A stretch of 64,000 bases of DNA from Terana coerulea (GCA_024811115.1 JAKOGH010000643.1:1-64000), one strand, 5' to 3'. Numbered from the stretch's first letter, positions 49,392 to 61,610 are shown. The notes: generated by a model from the letters alone, not told the origin. Numbers and translations are program-made.

Positions 49392-49842
49392 CTACGTTCG
49401 GCGCAGTGGATCCCCGCAGTTCGCTAGTATCATACATCCGAACGGAATCTGAGACCTGCCAACCCCCTTGTAGAAGCCTAAGAAATCGAGGACATGTGTG
49501 CCTTGCAAGGGCTTGAGCTGCTCGTTGTACAGCTTCGCTTCGGCCTCTACCATAGTACCAATCGCAGCCGGGTCATGTCGTGCCATCTTGCAGACGATCT
49601 TGCAAGGGAAGAATCCGTCGCTGCCAGAGAGGATGCCGCGATAGATGTCATAGTCGCTTTCGCTGGAATCGATTCGGAGACCGGTGCACTCAGAAACGGT
49701 CAAGGTGGGAGGCAGCGGCTCGTCCTGGTCTACCGGCAAACGCAATATCCCCGCGGTAAGGGTTCAAAATATGTCGCGGCCGCGAGTCCGGGTTTGAAGG
49801 CTGCACTTCGACGACAAATTCGAGTACGAGTTTAGTAGACAT
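49392..49842 (-). pseudogene. N-lobe-only fragment of a kinase-like protein
   Basis: From MSTKLVLEFVVEVQP at 49842, the fragment aligns with the intact paralogue (MSTQLTLSFLIGEKIE). It continues YDIYRGILSGSDG, FPCKIVCKMARHDPAAIGTM, EAEAKLYNEQLKPLQG, DFLGFYKG and IPFGCMILANCGDP, then diverges at once into LRRT and a stop. The intact copy has only about ten more residues before its C-lobe exon. A one-base frame step near 49733 (GG) is needed to join the start to the rest. The C-lobe is absent here, but a C-lobe-only piece on the same strand lies about 3.7 kb downstream in the direction of transcription. Confidence 0.7.
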
Positions 49843-50134
49843 AGCTGTAGGAGATGGTCACTCCACGGAGGGTGTGCATACGACTTGATACTTGGTCGCA
49901 AAACGCAAACGCCACAACGGACCGCCGATTGGAAAGGAAAGTCTAGTAGGGAACGTGCAGGGCATAGTTAGGATCACTCCAAGCAGTAAAATTACATGTT
50001 ATTCCTTGCTAATAGTACAGCACAGCTTCGAGTCCACCTAATCCTTCGAGAGCAACCACAACAACACAACAGTAAACACCACGCCTCTCAGATAACAGAC
50101 CATCGTCACTTGGCAGGAACGCGAGACAGCCAGC
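49843..50134. other. Spacer, nothing recognised
   Basis: No exon, TATA box or repeat seen between the N-lobe fragment and the tyrosinase 3' end. Confidence 0.35.
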
Positions 50135-52936
50135 TCACTGATGGTCCTTCCACTGCCCGGCCAAGATCGCGCCATGGTGCTGCCAGTCGACGCGCTGCGC
50201 GGGCACGCTGTGGCCCGGCGCGGCGACGAGCAGCCGCGCGGAGTGGAACTCCAGCGTCGGGCACTTCTCCGCCGGCAAGTCCGGCGTCGCGCTATCCCCG
50301 CCCGTCGCGGGTGCGGCGGCGGCGGCGGCGGCGACAGAGGTCCCGCCGGGCGTCGCCTGCGCGAGCACGGTCCCGTTCGGCGCGACGATCGTCGCGGTGA
50401 GCTGCGCCGCGATCGCCGCGATGACCTCGTCGTCGCTCGTGCCCGCCGCGTTCTTCCCCGCCTTCTCGAGCAGCTCGATCACGTACGCGTGCGGCAGCCC
50501 GACCGCGCCGCGCACGCGCGGGTCGCCCTGCGCGATGCGCGCCGCGCAGTTCGCGCACTGGCCCGGCTGCGTGCGGCTGAACACCGCGACGCTGCTGACG
50601 TACTGGCCGCCGAGGGCGAGCTCGAGCTTGTGCGGGCCGCGGAACGCGTACTGCGGGAGCGAGACGGCGACGACGAAGTCGCGCAGGCCGTCGACGGGCG
50701 TGTGCGTGTCCGGCACCTTACTGATCGGCGTGTGGAAGATCGGCGGCTTGCCGACGGCGCCGGCGTCGGTCTGGAGGTGCACGGGCTCGTAGTCGTAGTA
50801 CTGCTGCAGCGCGGCGATGTACTCCGCGCGCTCGGCGGCGGTCGCGGGCTTCGAGACGTCGATCGTCACCGTCTTCGTCACCTTCGCGTTCACGTCCCGC
50901 ACGGGCAGCGTGAGGGGCGGGTAGGTGTAGTCTAGGCGCGACGGCGGTGCGGCTCAGTCAAGCGTGGCGGGGAGTAGGAAAAGACGGTGCTTACGGAGGC
51001 GGCCGCCGGCGCTGGTGGGCTGCAAGCCACGGACTTCGTCCGAGTTCCAGTACTCGCCGGTCGGCGTGCGGAACGGCGCCAGGCTCGTGGTGGACGAGAT
51101 GGGGGCGTTGATGTCGTCTTGGTACGTCCCCTCCGAGTCGCCTGTTGTGACCGGTCAGTGTCGTTGCCAAAGACTAGCATAAGTTAGGTTGCGCACGGAA
51201 TGGCGTCAGTTTGCCGTTGGCGTCGTAGTAGCCCTGGCCCATCCAGTAGTCGGGGTACACGTACTCCCAGATGGCGTACAGGCGGTCGACGTTGCCGTGG
51301 TGGAAGTAGAAGATCGGGTCGTAGCCGGCCATTTCGTTGAATGCCTGCAGCGAGACAGCGTTGTGAGCAAAGTGGACATATGTCGCAGTCAGCGCTACCC
51401 ACCATGTCACCGTCACCACCCATGTCCAGGTGGAAGAAGTTGTGGGGGTCCTCGAGAGAGAGAAGAGAAGCCACTGCGCCACGGCATCAGGACGACCGCA
51501 GTTGCCTACGCGCACGAGCCACTTACCGTCCGGAGGAGCAGGGGCAGTCGGGTCAGTGTTAGAGAAATAATCCCAGCTACACGCAGATAAGCGGAGAACG
51601 CACATAAAAAAGAAAATCACGTACTAGGTCGGCTGCAGCTCCTTCGAGGCTGTGGGCGGGTACGAGAACACACGCTTGAGCTTGTCCCTCAGCGCCGAGA
51701 TCGAATAGGCCGGGATCGGCGAGCTCGGATCCTGGACGTTCTTCACAGTGAAGCCCTTCTCCAACGCCCTAGCAAAACAACCACGCAGTCAGCAACGCCC
51801 ACACCGGGCCACACGCTCGAGCCGGCCACGCACTTGTCCAGCTTGACGAAGTCGTCATCGGGCGCGTCCTTGGGGCCCTTCGCCCAGCGCACCGTGCGCT
51901 TCCAGTCGGCGAAGAAGACGGTGAACGGGAAGTCGATCTCCGTCGCACCGGCTGGGATCTCGTTGAACGTGAAGGACCAGAGCGGGTTCCGCACCGTCTC
52001 CTTGCCGTTTGCGGGGCCGACGATGTCGACCGTGTGCTGCATGAAGATCGCGGGAGGCCGGTCGCCTCGGTCGAGACGCGGTCCCAGTGCCACCACCTGT
52101 CGCGGTTGCTCAGACGTGCAGAGCGGCGTCGAGGAGGAGGGGCTTACGGGAAGCGCAGCGTGCGCGCCGCGGTGGTCCAGTCTTCTTTCTCCTTCGCGGA
52201 GATGTGGCTGTTGTCGGCAAGGAGCTTCTCGACAACCTTGTCGGCCTCGTCCCAGATTGCTTGCTAAACGCGGGGGGTGGTTGCTCAGCGTTATATACTC
52301 GGCGTGTGTGCAGTACACTTACCTCGATGAGCAGCTGCAAAACACGATGCCAGGTGGGAAAGAACACCGCTGTAAAATATGTAAGCAGCTGCGTGAACAG
52401 ACCCTCAAAGGCGCTGTCTACTTACATCCGTGCCAGCAGTATCCTGCGAGTAGATCGATATTTTAGTACACCGTAGAGACCATAACGATGGGTTACTGGC
52501 CTTGCCACTGAAGTGCGCCGGTGCTAGTCTTGTGGTCATCAGGCGTGGCAGGCCCAGCAGGGTCTCCACTGAATACACATATAAGTGACATGAAATGCCA
52601 AGCAACAACATGGACGCACCTCCAACGGGTGTACGGAAGTCCGTGGATACCACCTACCCGCAATGGTCAGTCACGAAAATAGCACAAGATAATTTGTCAC
52701 CAACCGATCTCCTGGAAACTGGCTGGGTCAGGCTGATAGCCCTTGGCCTGGAGGTTGTTGAATACCCTGATGAAGAGCGAAAACTGGTAGGGCTGCTTGA
52801 TGAAATCCTGGATCTCCAGCCTGTACGCTGTGGTGCCTGTGACCGACAGCGATCAACGACCCGGGGACGCATATAAAGAAACGGCAGACGCACCATCGGT
52901 AGGACCCTGCACGATGTACGGCTTTGCTTGCGACAT
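50135..52936 (-). CDS. Tyrosinase (polyphenol oxidase)
   Basis: Type-3 copper enzyme that hydroxylates monophenols and oxidises diphenols to quinones for melanin. The short first exon (MSQAKPYIVQGPTDG) lacks a signal peptide, as in agaricomycete tyrosinases. Copper A: His in IGGIHGLPYTRW, CWHG with the Cys expected to form the Cys-His thioether, and FFPTWHRVLQLLIE. FPYWDWDRV follows. Copper B: LEDPHNFFHLDMGG, and DPIFYFHHGNVDRLYAIWEY. The C-terminal third (from about 50930 down) is the family's lid or activation domain, with YAFRGPHKLELALGG and CANCAARIA; in known enzymes it is removed by proteolysis. It ends GAILAGQWKDHQ. About 12 introns. No frame break found. A long plus-strand frame across the C-terminal part is an antisense shadow caused by high GC. 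Confidence 0.95.
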
Positions 52937-53017
52937 GGTGTTGACGAACGGGGGAGTTGCAGAACGCGAATGAGTAGGCAGACGGTCTGAGCAATTGGCA
53001 GCCCCCCTTTGGGGGTT

Positions 53018-53023
53018 CTTATA
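53018..53023 (-). promoter_or_regulatory. TATA box of the tyrosinase gene
   Basis: Minus-strand TATAAG in the context CAGTATAAGAACC lies 82 nt upstream of the start codon. Confidence 0.45.
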
Positions 53024-53609
53024 CTGCGAGAGCCGCATTTCGGCGGCAGGGGTACGGTGCCGGCGCAGTGATTGCCTTCGCGCGAGACATTGCGCGCACG
53101 GCAGGTTACACACTAGCGGCGGTGTTGTGGGGTACCCAGGCGCGATACATGCGATCCCCGGAGCGCGAATATGGCGCACGTCCATCGCACAGATATCTAT
53201 ATATGCCACGAAAGGCGCGACGAGCGGGCTCTTGCGCTGCGCCCACGGATACAAACGTTGCCTGGACGCTTACCTGGCGGCCTCGGAGCCGAGAACAGTC
53301 GTATGATTGCTTGCATTGGGAATGGAACGGCGGCTGCGCGAACAGGTTATGATAGATGCAACACCCATGCGCGATGCGCCGCCAGTGCGCCAGCTGTGGA
53401 GAGTTCGGCCAGCTGGTGTACTTGAACGCTCGCGCGAGCAGGGCATCCGCTGCGCATCGGACCTCCACCAACTCTCCGTGCGAAATAACCAATAGCATCG
53501 CATTGGAAGCGCGCTCCCAAAGAATATCCAGAAAAATCTACAGAGTACAGATCGAATTAGTGGTGTAAGTATGGTCTTGAGTACCGAAGCGCCCGAGCCG
53601 TCTAAATCA
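53024..53609. other. Spacer between tyrosinase and ENPP genes
   Basis: Frames of up to 130 codons on both strands overlap each other and show no domain. Tyrosinase upstream control sequence is expected here. Confidence 0.35.
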
Positions 53610-55843
53610 TTAGAAGAACTTGTCCCAGAAGCCCCGGGTGCCGTTCGTGGGCGCAACCCGGTCTTCGATGCCTACAAGCTTCATCATCAAGTTGTATACC
53701 TCCACGTTCTGGAAGCTGTCCATCACGTAGGTGTCGTTCGCGGTCGAGTGCCAGCCCTGGTTCGCCCACGGCAGCCAGCGCCTGTGGAAGCGGTCGTTCT
53801 CCTGCTGGACGGCCTTGACGACGGAGGAAAAGGGGCCGTGCGCGACAAACATGGCGTGCATCGACGGCTCCGTGTTGTCATACCCGTGGCTCTGTGGGCG
53901 ACGCAGTCGCAGTGGCTCAGTGTCCGACGATCACGTCTTAGTCACCGCGAAAGACTCACGCCTTTGTTCAGACCTGTCCCGTTCTCGACCCGGTCGGTCA
54001 GGACGTAGCCGATCTTGGGGACCACGTAGATGGGCGCGATGCGCGTGTGGTGCGCAAAGTGGAACCGGTCGGGCATGCTCTCGTGCGTGAACACGTCAAA
54101 CTTGCCGCCGCTCGCGGCCGCGGCTTCCAGCAGCACGTTCAGGTAGTACCCAGTGTCCGCCCCCGCGGAGAACCGCAGCCCCATCGCGGGCCAACCTGCA
54201 AGTTCGCAGTTAGCCGTTTGGAAATCGTGTCAAATACACCCTGCCACGGCGGCAGGAAACCTACCGTCGACGTGGTCGAGCGCCTTGAAGCCGTCTGGCC
54301 CCAAGACGTCGTCCATGAAGATGAACTCGGGCTCGCTGGTGTCCGTCATGCCGTGGTCGCTCACGAAGACGACGTCGACGATATCCGTCAGGTTCCTGGC
54401 TTCTAATGAATCATGTATGTCCCGCGCGAAGACGTCGACTTCGCGCAAAACACGCTTTCCCGGCACTATGTCAGTACCGAAGGCGCAACACGACTTCTGC
54501 GGCAACGTACGTCCACTAGCTTCGATGTAGGGCCCGCCAGATGCCCGGCTTGATCGAGGGACGGTTCATAGGCTGGTAAGTACGATAGCGTAAGACCGAG
54601 TCCTGTGCCTGATTGATCATTTCAGAGGCGCACCCATTATGAGCTGTGGTCGTTGCTCCAGCGGCAGGTCTATCCACTGCATAATCTGGTCATGCTTCTG
54701 CTGCAATGGTACATGGTCCTAGCGGAGCATTGTCATCCCATCACAGCTTCGCTACATAGCGACATTGCTCACCTTCCACGGTACGAAATACGTTGACTCG
54801 TATCCGGAGCTGGTGGTCGGAGGACCCGGCCTACGGGAGAGTCAGCTCTGCAACGGTGTGGCGGCTACACAGCAAACGCACCACATCAAGTTAGCAGTGG
54901 TGATGCCAGCTTTCTCGGCCGTTTCCCACATCTGCCCAACGGAAATCAGCTCCTCTGAACTCTAATACATCTACAGCCGTGGTACTCACTGGTTCGCCAA
55001 ACCACCACGAGGAGTTCCAACATGACTCGATACGGTTGTAGTGGAATTCTGACTTGCTTTGCGGGTCCCAGAAGTTCTGTAGAGGACATGTCAGCAGATT
55101 TACTAGCGAGCGGGTTGTTTGACGACATGCATTGGCGACTATCCCGTGCGACTCCGCGTACAGGCCAGTCCTTCACTGAATAAGCTACGAGGACAAAATG
55201 GATGTGCAGATCAGCTTACATCAGTGCCCAGTGGTTGCTAGCGCATAGCGGCGCATCAGAGTGTGGCATAACTGGAGCATTACGGTTTCGAACTTACGGA
55301 AACGTCAAAGTCTAAAACGCTGCCTGCATTAGCTCAGTGAAGTGGAAGAACGCCAGCCAAGGCACGTACGGGGAACACCGGCTGCATCGACTTCGCGCGC
55401 AGCCCCTTTCTTCGCAATCGCCAGCAGGTGCGGCGTGAGCCCGCGGTCGAGGTAGTCCGCTCTATTGACCACCCGTCAGACTCTTCACGCGGGACGCAGA
55501 AACGCAGAGACGCACCGCAAGCCGTCGATAGACACGATCAGCGCCGTCTTCTTGAAGGCGTGCGTCCCGTTGCTGCGCAGCTTCTGGCCGTCGAAGGCCG
55601 CCGCGCGGCGGGAGGGCGCAGGGCGTGGTACAACGCCGGAGAGACCGCGGCGGCGAGGAGGAGCAGGATGAGCACGGAGGCGAGGCAGCAGCGGCGCCGG
55701 CGCGAGGGCCGTACCACTTGCTCTGTGTCATCCTCCCCGGCACCGTCCTCCGCTGCGCCGTCGCGTTCGTCCCACAGCAGCCCTTTCTGTTCCTCCGGCA
55801 TGCTCTCCGCCGCTGGCGCAGGTCGTCCGTCCTTGTCCTTCAT
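53610..55843 (-). CDS. ENPP-type phosphodiesterase / nucleotide pyrophosphatase
   Basis: Type II membrane enzyme of the alkaline phosphatase superfamily that hydrolyses phosphodiester or pyrophosphate bonds of nucleotides on the outer or vacuolar side. An acidic N-tail is followed by a basic patch and a transmembrane segment (CCLASVLILLLLAAAVSPAL). The catalytic domain shows IDGLRADYL (metal Asp), VFPTLTFP with the nucleophilic Thr, GLYAESHGIVAN, FWDP, ETAEKAGITTANLMWPG, EPSLDQAGHLAGP (Asp and His ligands), DVVFVSDHGMTDTSE (Asp-His pair) and GYDNTEPSMHAMFVAHGP. The C-terminus ends GTRGFWDKFF. About ten introns interrupt it, several within a few codons of the active site. The frame appears intact. 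Confidence 0.9.
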
Positions 55844-56699
55844 CTCTGCGCGCGTTCAGAGATATCACAAAGAAGGGGGCTCGAAGAAGATAACAGAAAA
55901 GCTGAAGGTCGTTGAAAGTCGGTGAGAGTAGATGTCGTGGCGGAGGTCGTTGCCAGAGGTGGCTTTACTGCATGAGCTGGTTCCGCCTCCAGCCCTCGAG
56001 CTGCTCGTCGGAGAAGCGCACAGTAGACGCCCCAATGACCCGGACATTGATGCATCAATTGATGGGCACACTCGCCAACCGGAACGGGCAAGCATGATGG
56101 TTCGCTGAAAGGAACCACAGGCAGCTACAGCCAGGCTATATCTCAGCGAGGCTTGTAAAGTCTTCTAGCGACTATCTCAAGCTCTTTATAGGAAGTCAAA
56201 GCACGATATTTCTGCATGCTATGAACATTTCCGCAACATTCACGATTCGAGAGCAGAGTCCAGCTCCAATCCAGCTCCCATGCTCCCACTGTGTTTCCCA
56301 TCTGGTGTGGGTCACCTTCGTGGCGTTTGGCGGGGACATTGTCAGGCCCAAGTACCAACGGCTGAAGATGTGCGAGCACGCGGCACTGCCCGACATTGAC
56401 ACCCATACTACATGAATATGTAAACAAAGGATCGACATTCACACACTGATGCACGCTAGTACTAGTCTTACACGGTCAGAAGTTTGTAACAACGTCAGAA
56501 CAAGAGCCCAGCAACCACTTTGAAAACCACATGCCATCGCCAGCAAACCGTCATGAGAGATTCTTCGCCAAATTTCGGGATCGCATGCACCGTCGTATCA
56601 GACCAGCTCAGGGCCGCTGATACCGGGCTTGGTCCTCTCGGCCGCCATGGCGTGAGCATGGGCCCGCCGAGCGCGTTTATCACTGCACGAATCTGCCCG
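55844..56699. other. Intergenic, nothing recognised
   Basis: No supported gene or repeat was seen between the ENPP start and the aquaglyceroporin 3' end. Confidence 0.4.
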
Positions 56700-58146
56700 T
56701 CAGAGAAAGACACTGGTGCACAGGAGCAAAGATACGCACGGCCTGTTGAGCACCGACTCGCTGCCGAGGTAGAGCAGCAGGTCGTAGACGAACACGCCGG
56801 CTGAGGCCAGGACCATTAGCGACGACGTCGGGACAGAGCAACGCGTAGGTACTCACTGATAGCACCGCAGATCGGCGCAATGATCGGGCACCATATCCAG
56901 TACTGGTGTCGGAAGGTGAACACAGACCGCCCGTATCCTGCCATAGCGGTGAACACGCGCGGCCCAAAGTCGCGGGCGGGGTTGATGGCGTAGCCTGTAC
57001 AAGACGAGGTCTCAGCACGACGAAGCAGCACAGCGGGGGCACGGCCACGACGTACCGGTCTGCATGCCGTACGCGGACCCGATGGCGATCAGCGCGCAGA
57101 AGAGGCAAGAGCGGGACGAGGCCCGGCGGCGGCGGGCCGTTGTTGGTGTCCGTGACGGCGCAGACGATGATGAGCAATATCGCAGTGCCGAGGAACTCGT
57201 CGAAGAAGCACCGGATGTTTGTCATGTACGCGAGCTGCCCAGCCACCTGTCTGTCAGGGCATGCACAGCGAAATGCGGACGAAGCGCAGGCGGCGCACCG
57301 GGTAGGTCGCGAACAGGCCTGCGGTGGCGCCGAGCGTGCGCGCACCGCCGCCCTCGACGATGTCGATCGCGCCGAGGTAGTTGCCGTAGACGAGGGCGGC
57401 GCCGACGAACGCGCCGAGGACCTGCGCGAGGACGAACGCGGGCACCTTGCGCCACGGGAAGTCGCGCAGCGTCGCGAACGCGAGGGTCACCGCGGGGTTG
57501 ATGTGCCCACCGGAGATGCCGCCGGAGACCCAGACACCGACCGCCACGCCTAGCGCAAAATTTGATCAGCATAGTTGGGTTTGGAAGGACGTGCGCTGCT
57601 CACCGGCGGCCCAGCCCATGGTCGTCGAGATGTACGCCTAGGATGACATGAGCACTGCGAATAGCGGGCAGGAAACTGCACTCACACCCTTCGGCGACGA
57701 GGCCACGCCTGTGTTTTGGCTGAGCGTTACTTGTGCATTGTTGCCGAGCCCAATCAAAATGAGGATCATCGTGCCCAAGAACTCAGCGGCGGGCTCCCGG
57801 ATGATTTCTCTGAGATCTCTCCGGTGAAGACTTGTAGCGCTATAAGAGTACGGGTACACACCTATATCTGGACCACCGATTGGGATAGCGGGTGATGTAC
57901 TCTCCGGCGGGAATGCGAGGCTCGGAGAAGTATTGTCTAGTCGATGGTGAGGACAGATGAACCGTGCGAGGAAGATATATACGCACCTGATCCTACCGAA
58001 CCGTCCTGTAGGCTCTGCGGCTGTGGGAAGGCATAGCGGTGGTCGGCGGAAGGAGAGGCGTCCTTTTCTGAGTGGGGAATCTCTTCGATGTGCTTTACAT
58101 CCTCCTTGTCGTAGTCAGTGGTAGGATAGGAGTCGCGCTGGGACAT
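56700..58146 (-). CDS. Aquaglyceroporin (MIP family)
   Basis: Membrane channel for water and glycerol-like solutes. The hydrophilic N-tail ([20 protein letters not shown]) leads to helix 1 ([20 protein letters not shown]), helix 2 ([20 protein letters not shown]) with the first NPA box, helix 3 ([20 protein letters not shown]), helix 4 ([20 protein letters not shown]), the loop [14 protein letters not shown], and then [12 protein letters not shown], the second NPA box. The final helix reads [12 protein letters not shown]. Asp after the second NPA-Arg (NPARD) is typical of glycerol-permeable members. The last exon and stop at 56700 are less certain than the rest. It is the paralogue of the gene starting at 62846 and points the opposite way. 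Confidence 0.9.
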
Positions 58147-60607
58147 GGTGCAGATGGGCGGGTGAAAGGAGAGCAAGGGCGGCCCTTCACCCGCGCACGC
58201 AGCGAATCTCCAGCTTAAATACACGCCGTACCGTCTAGGACTCCTGAGGCCACGGGATACGCTGATCGTTTGTGAATCCAGCGATCTACAAGAGTGAAGG
58301 AACTCGGGCAATTAAACTTGAATTGAACGAAGGCGTCTCGCGGGCAGCTCCAATCGCTGGGCCGCGCCAGGGCCATTCGATTGGGTTCTGCGGAGGAGTT
58401 GAGGGTCTCAGATTCGGTGGCGAGTCGGGATCTGGCTCAGGCCGTGAGCCCCTATGCGTGCCCACGATCTCAATTCAATACACAGTACTTGCCTCGGTAC
58501 GACTCGCCTACATCTTCTGCACGCAGCGGTCTGTCATCCTACAGCGAGGGCTGCAGAACCAACCCACATATACGTGGATGCTCGGCAGTGAGTGTTGGGT
58601 ACAAAACGGGCTGTGAAAGATTCCTTGGTTAGCAAGCAGTATGAAGGAAACCATGGATCCGCACCTGGAAATATAATTGCGGGAACAACACCGCAAACAA
58701 TGGGCTACAGCAATACGGGCTGGTTCAAAGCCTTTTCACGTAGCTGTGCACGGATAGAACCTAGTAAGTACACGCAAGACTTGCGCACCGGCGCCGCTCA
58801 AGCTCAAACCACAGTACCTTCCTAACTCGTCGCCAGCTTCGATATGAAAACTCTAATTTTCTGCTAAGATCTGAATCTCGGCGTTCCGCGGCAGAGGTAC
58901 AATACACTCGCATGTGGCCCAAGCCCCTAGCGAAACGGTGCTAGTGCTTATTTTGACCGCGCATGTGAGCTGTGCTGAAACTCCAACGAGTGGGCACTGC
59001 GCGAACACCTGAGCAGGCGTGTGGAGTCAGCTATTGAATAAGTGACACAGATGTTTCGCGCACCGGCTCCAGGACTCGATGCTTTCGCAAATTGGAACCT
59101 CCAAGTCGAGATTGGCAGCTAGCTCGAAAGCAGCCCTCCGGTCGTCGGTCTATAGCTCCGCGTACAATAAGACTTTGCGATGCCGACCAGGGCGACCACT
59201 GTACATGTTGGTTACTATGTTGTACCGGTAGCAGTGAAAATACGAACCTGTTCTCTGAGCTGGCGGGTAGCTCGGCAACATATCAATGTCACAAGCTCGC
59301 CCGCGCCACCGACCTCCTGCGGAAGACGAGCTCCGTAATTGTCGGCCAATCTGGCCTAGCGCCGCAGAGCACTGCACAATTCGCCCCTATTTTGAGAACC
59401 TCGTGAGCAATCTAGTAGGAGGTGGGCCAAGTGCCCCGCAATGTAGGAGCTCCGAGCGCACGGAAATCCAGGGGTGTGCCTGAGAACGTGAGCCACGGTG
59501 TGGGGCAGCGCAGGGCGTGGCGTGCTTGACCGTAAGCCGGGCTGGGCCGCTCGCCCCGGACCCGCTTCGCAACCTGCTCGCGCCGGGCCGACGCCTTTCC
59601 GGTCCTGGCCCGCCCGTACACTGCGCTGTGCGACGACCGGCGGCGCGCACTCCATGCAGGCCAATGAATTCGAAAATTGAAATGGTGAGGTCGGGTAAGG
59701 TCCGCTAGGTCGACTACGACCATGCCTGCTGCGGCACGGCGGGAACGACCGCCGGACGAGGCTACCCGGCTACGCCGTCCGAACTTCGAAAACACGCAGA
59801 CTCCTCGGAGTCGGGAGTGCAGGAGTCGGGATGACTTCAGAGATGACGTGACACGGGTGAGAGCCAGCCGTATCCTATCGGTGGAACCAGCCGCGCGCAT
59901 GCCGTAATGCAGACTGTCGTAAGTACCAAGCGATGTGCTGGAACGCAGGCGATCTGAGAATCAGCACATTGCTTTGCACATGCTTCTGAGATTCATACCT
60001 CGCTCAAAAACATCCTTCCATAAATGCTGTTAATTTGTACCTGGTTGAGTCGGATGTCAAGGCTCCAGACACAGGCAGGGTTACAGGTGCACTAACCTCC
60101 CAGCGAATTTTGCCTCTGTTTAGCCGGCCGACGCAAAGCCTTAGCCTCTATGAGCAACCTGCTCAGCTGTGCGCACTGGGACTTGACTAAAGACCACTTA
60201 GGTCAATTGTGACGGGCTAGAGAGACCATGTAGCAAATACACGGTACGTGAGCTGGCAGGCCGCGGTTCATGAGAAGATGTTCAGCTGCGAACATGTTGG
60301 CGCCCGTCGGCCACGAAGCACCCCATCCATATCGGGCGAAGTCTCCGACATATGTAGCACTGGCACCTCGAGGTCGTCTTAACCCGATAAAGATTCTGTT
60401 CAGCTTCGCCTGACATCTCTCCGTCTCTCGAGAGGTTACTACAATAATGGATTCTGTTTCAGTGCGCAGCTACCCTTGAGATGTTACAAGTATGTAAAAA
60501 GAGAATTCGAAGGTCATGAAAAGGCGTCAGCATCGTTAGAAAACACGATTACGGGGAAAGGGCTGCAACGGTGAAGCAATGTGGTATGGGAGGTATAGAA
60601 AGACGGA
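58147..60607. other. Intergenic, no recognisable gene apart from a TATA box
   Basis: About 2.4 kb. The part near 59410-59900 is GC-rich and has overlapping frames on all strands with no domain. No RNA gene or clear repeat was seen. Confidence 0.4.
58214..58221 (-). promoter_or_regulatory. TATA-like box of the minus-strand aquaglyceroporin
   Basis: Minus-strand TATTTAAG lies 68 nt upstream of the start codon. The paralogue at 62846 has TATTTAA at the same distance, which supports both. Confidence 0.45.
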
Positions 60608-61610
60608 CTAGTGTCCTTCAGCATCAAAGACAGTGCCATGATGGTCCAGTTCTTGGTGCTCGCCCGTGGCAGTTGGGATGTATGCTTCTTCTGGCAAGCC
60701 AGTCTCGTCAATGCCTTCTGCAGCTTCGATGACTTCGTAGAGCCGTGAAGCGACCTCGGGTGGTGGGACACGGCCGCTGAGGATGTCGCGTGCAGGTACA
60801 GGAGAGCCGTAGAAGTCGCGGTTTGCGTCTTTGCGTTCAATGAGTACGGTGCCCTCCAACGAGAGGCCGGCAAACAAGCCTGATATAACATGAGTCGCTG
60901 CAGAAAGTGCCAGGAGCAGGCCACGCACCTTTCGACTTGGAATACGAAAACATCGGCGCGGGGTGCGCCAGCGTCGCTTGTACACTGCCTCCCGTGCCGA
61001 TGGGCCCTGCCGCAGCACTGATGTTCCCTCCGATAGTCACATTGCCACCCATCGAGAATGCCTTCACAGCGTCCTCGCTGTTAAGCACGATAACAAAGTC
61101 TGTGATGTCCGCGCCGATCTGGAGTCCCCAGCCCACGCCGCCCGTCGCAATGCACGATGGTGCGGACCACGAGCCGTCGGGGAGCCGCGCAATGACAAGG
61201 CCGGATCCAGCCTTCCCGGAGAACATAAAGCCGGCTTTGAGGACAGAGAATATTGCGAGACCTGGTGATGCAAAGTAAGGCTGCCAAGATTTCGAATGCA
61301 ATGCCGAAAGCGAGCGTACCGCGGGCGCGCTGGAGTACCGGCTTTGGGATGGCATTCAGGGCGGACTCGCGATGATCGGGGTCCGCTGCGGGCGCAAGCT
61401 TCAGCACCTCTAGTCGCAAGAGAGCGGGCGCGGCTCACCAAGGAAACTGGCGAGGATTTTGGCCGCCTTGTCTGCCTCCCCCGGTAGCGTGAAGCCCTGC
61501 GCGAAATTGTGCGATTCGTTGGCTACCTTGCTCGACCCTTCTCTCAGAAATGCGCCCGCTTGCATACCCGCCTTCTGCGCGCCCTTTCTGAACTTATCCA
61601 GCATGGACAT
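60608..61610 (-). CDS. SYLF (Ysc84/SH3YL1) domain protein
   Basis: Lipid- and actin-associated protein. In the yeast family this domain binds phosphoinositides and actin at endocytic patches. The start at 61610 gives MSMLDKFRKGAQKAGMQAGA, an amphipathic N-terminal helix. The SYLF core runs from the Ala-rich segment AIPKPVLQRARGLAIFSVLK through AGFMFSGKAGSGLVIARLPD, SWSAPSCIATGGVGWGLQIG, ADITDFVIVLNSEDAVKAFS, NVTIGGNISAAAGPIGTGG and APMFSYSKSKGLFAGLSLEG. It ends ERKDANRDFYGSPVPARDIL plus an acidic tail (TVFDAEGH). There is no SH3 domain, so it is the short form. Four or so introns are present and the frame is intact. Confidence 0.92.

Noticed and set aside
50141..50935. 264-codon open frame on the plus strand
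   Set aside because: It is antisense to the well-supported C-terminal domain of tyrosinase and results from high GC; its Arg/Ala-rich composition has no domain.
51400..51530. Frame break at the tyrosinase copper B site
   Set aside because: An intron starting GTAAGT after the PPD codons and ending GCGCAG joins to VASLLSLEDPHNFFHLD in frame.
56906..57553. 215-codon plus-strand frame
   Set aside because: Antisense shadow of the aquaglyceroporin exons.
59412..59900. Overlapping frames of 90-160 codons on both strands
   Set aside because: All frames are open because of GC bias; the sequences are Arg/Pro/Ala-rich without motifs.
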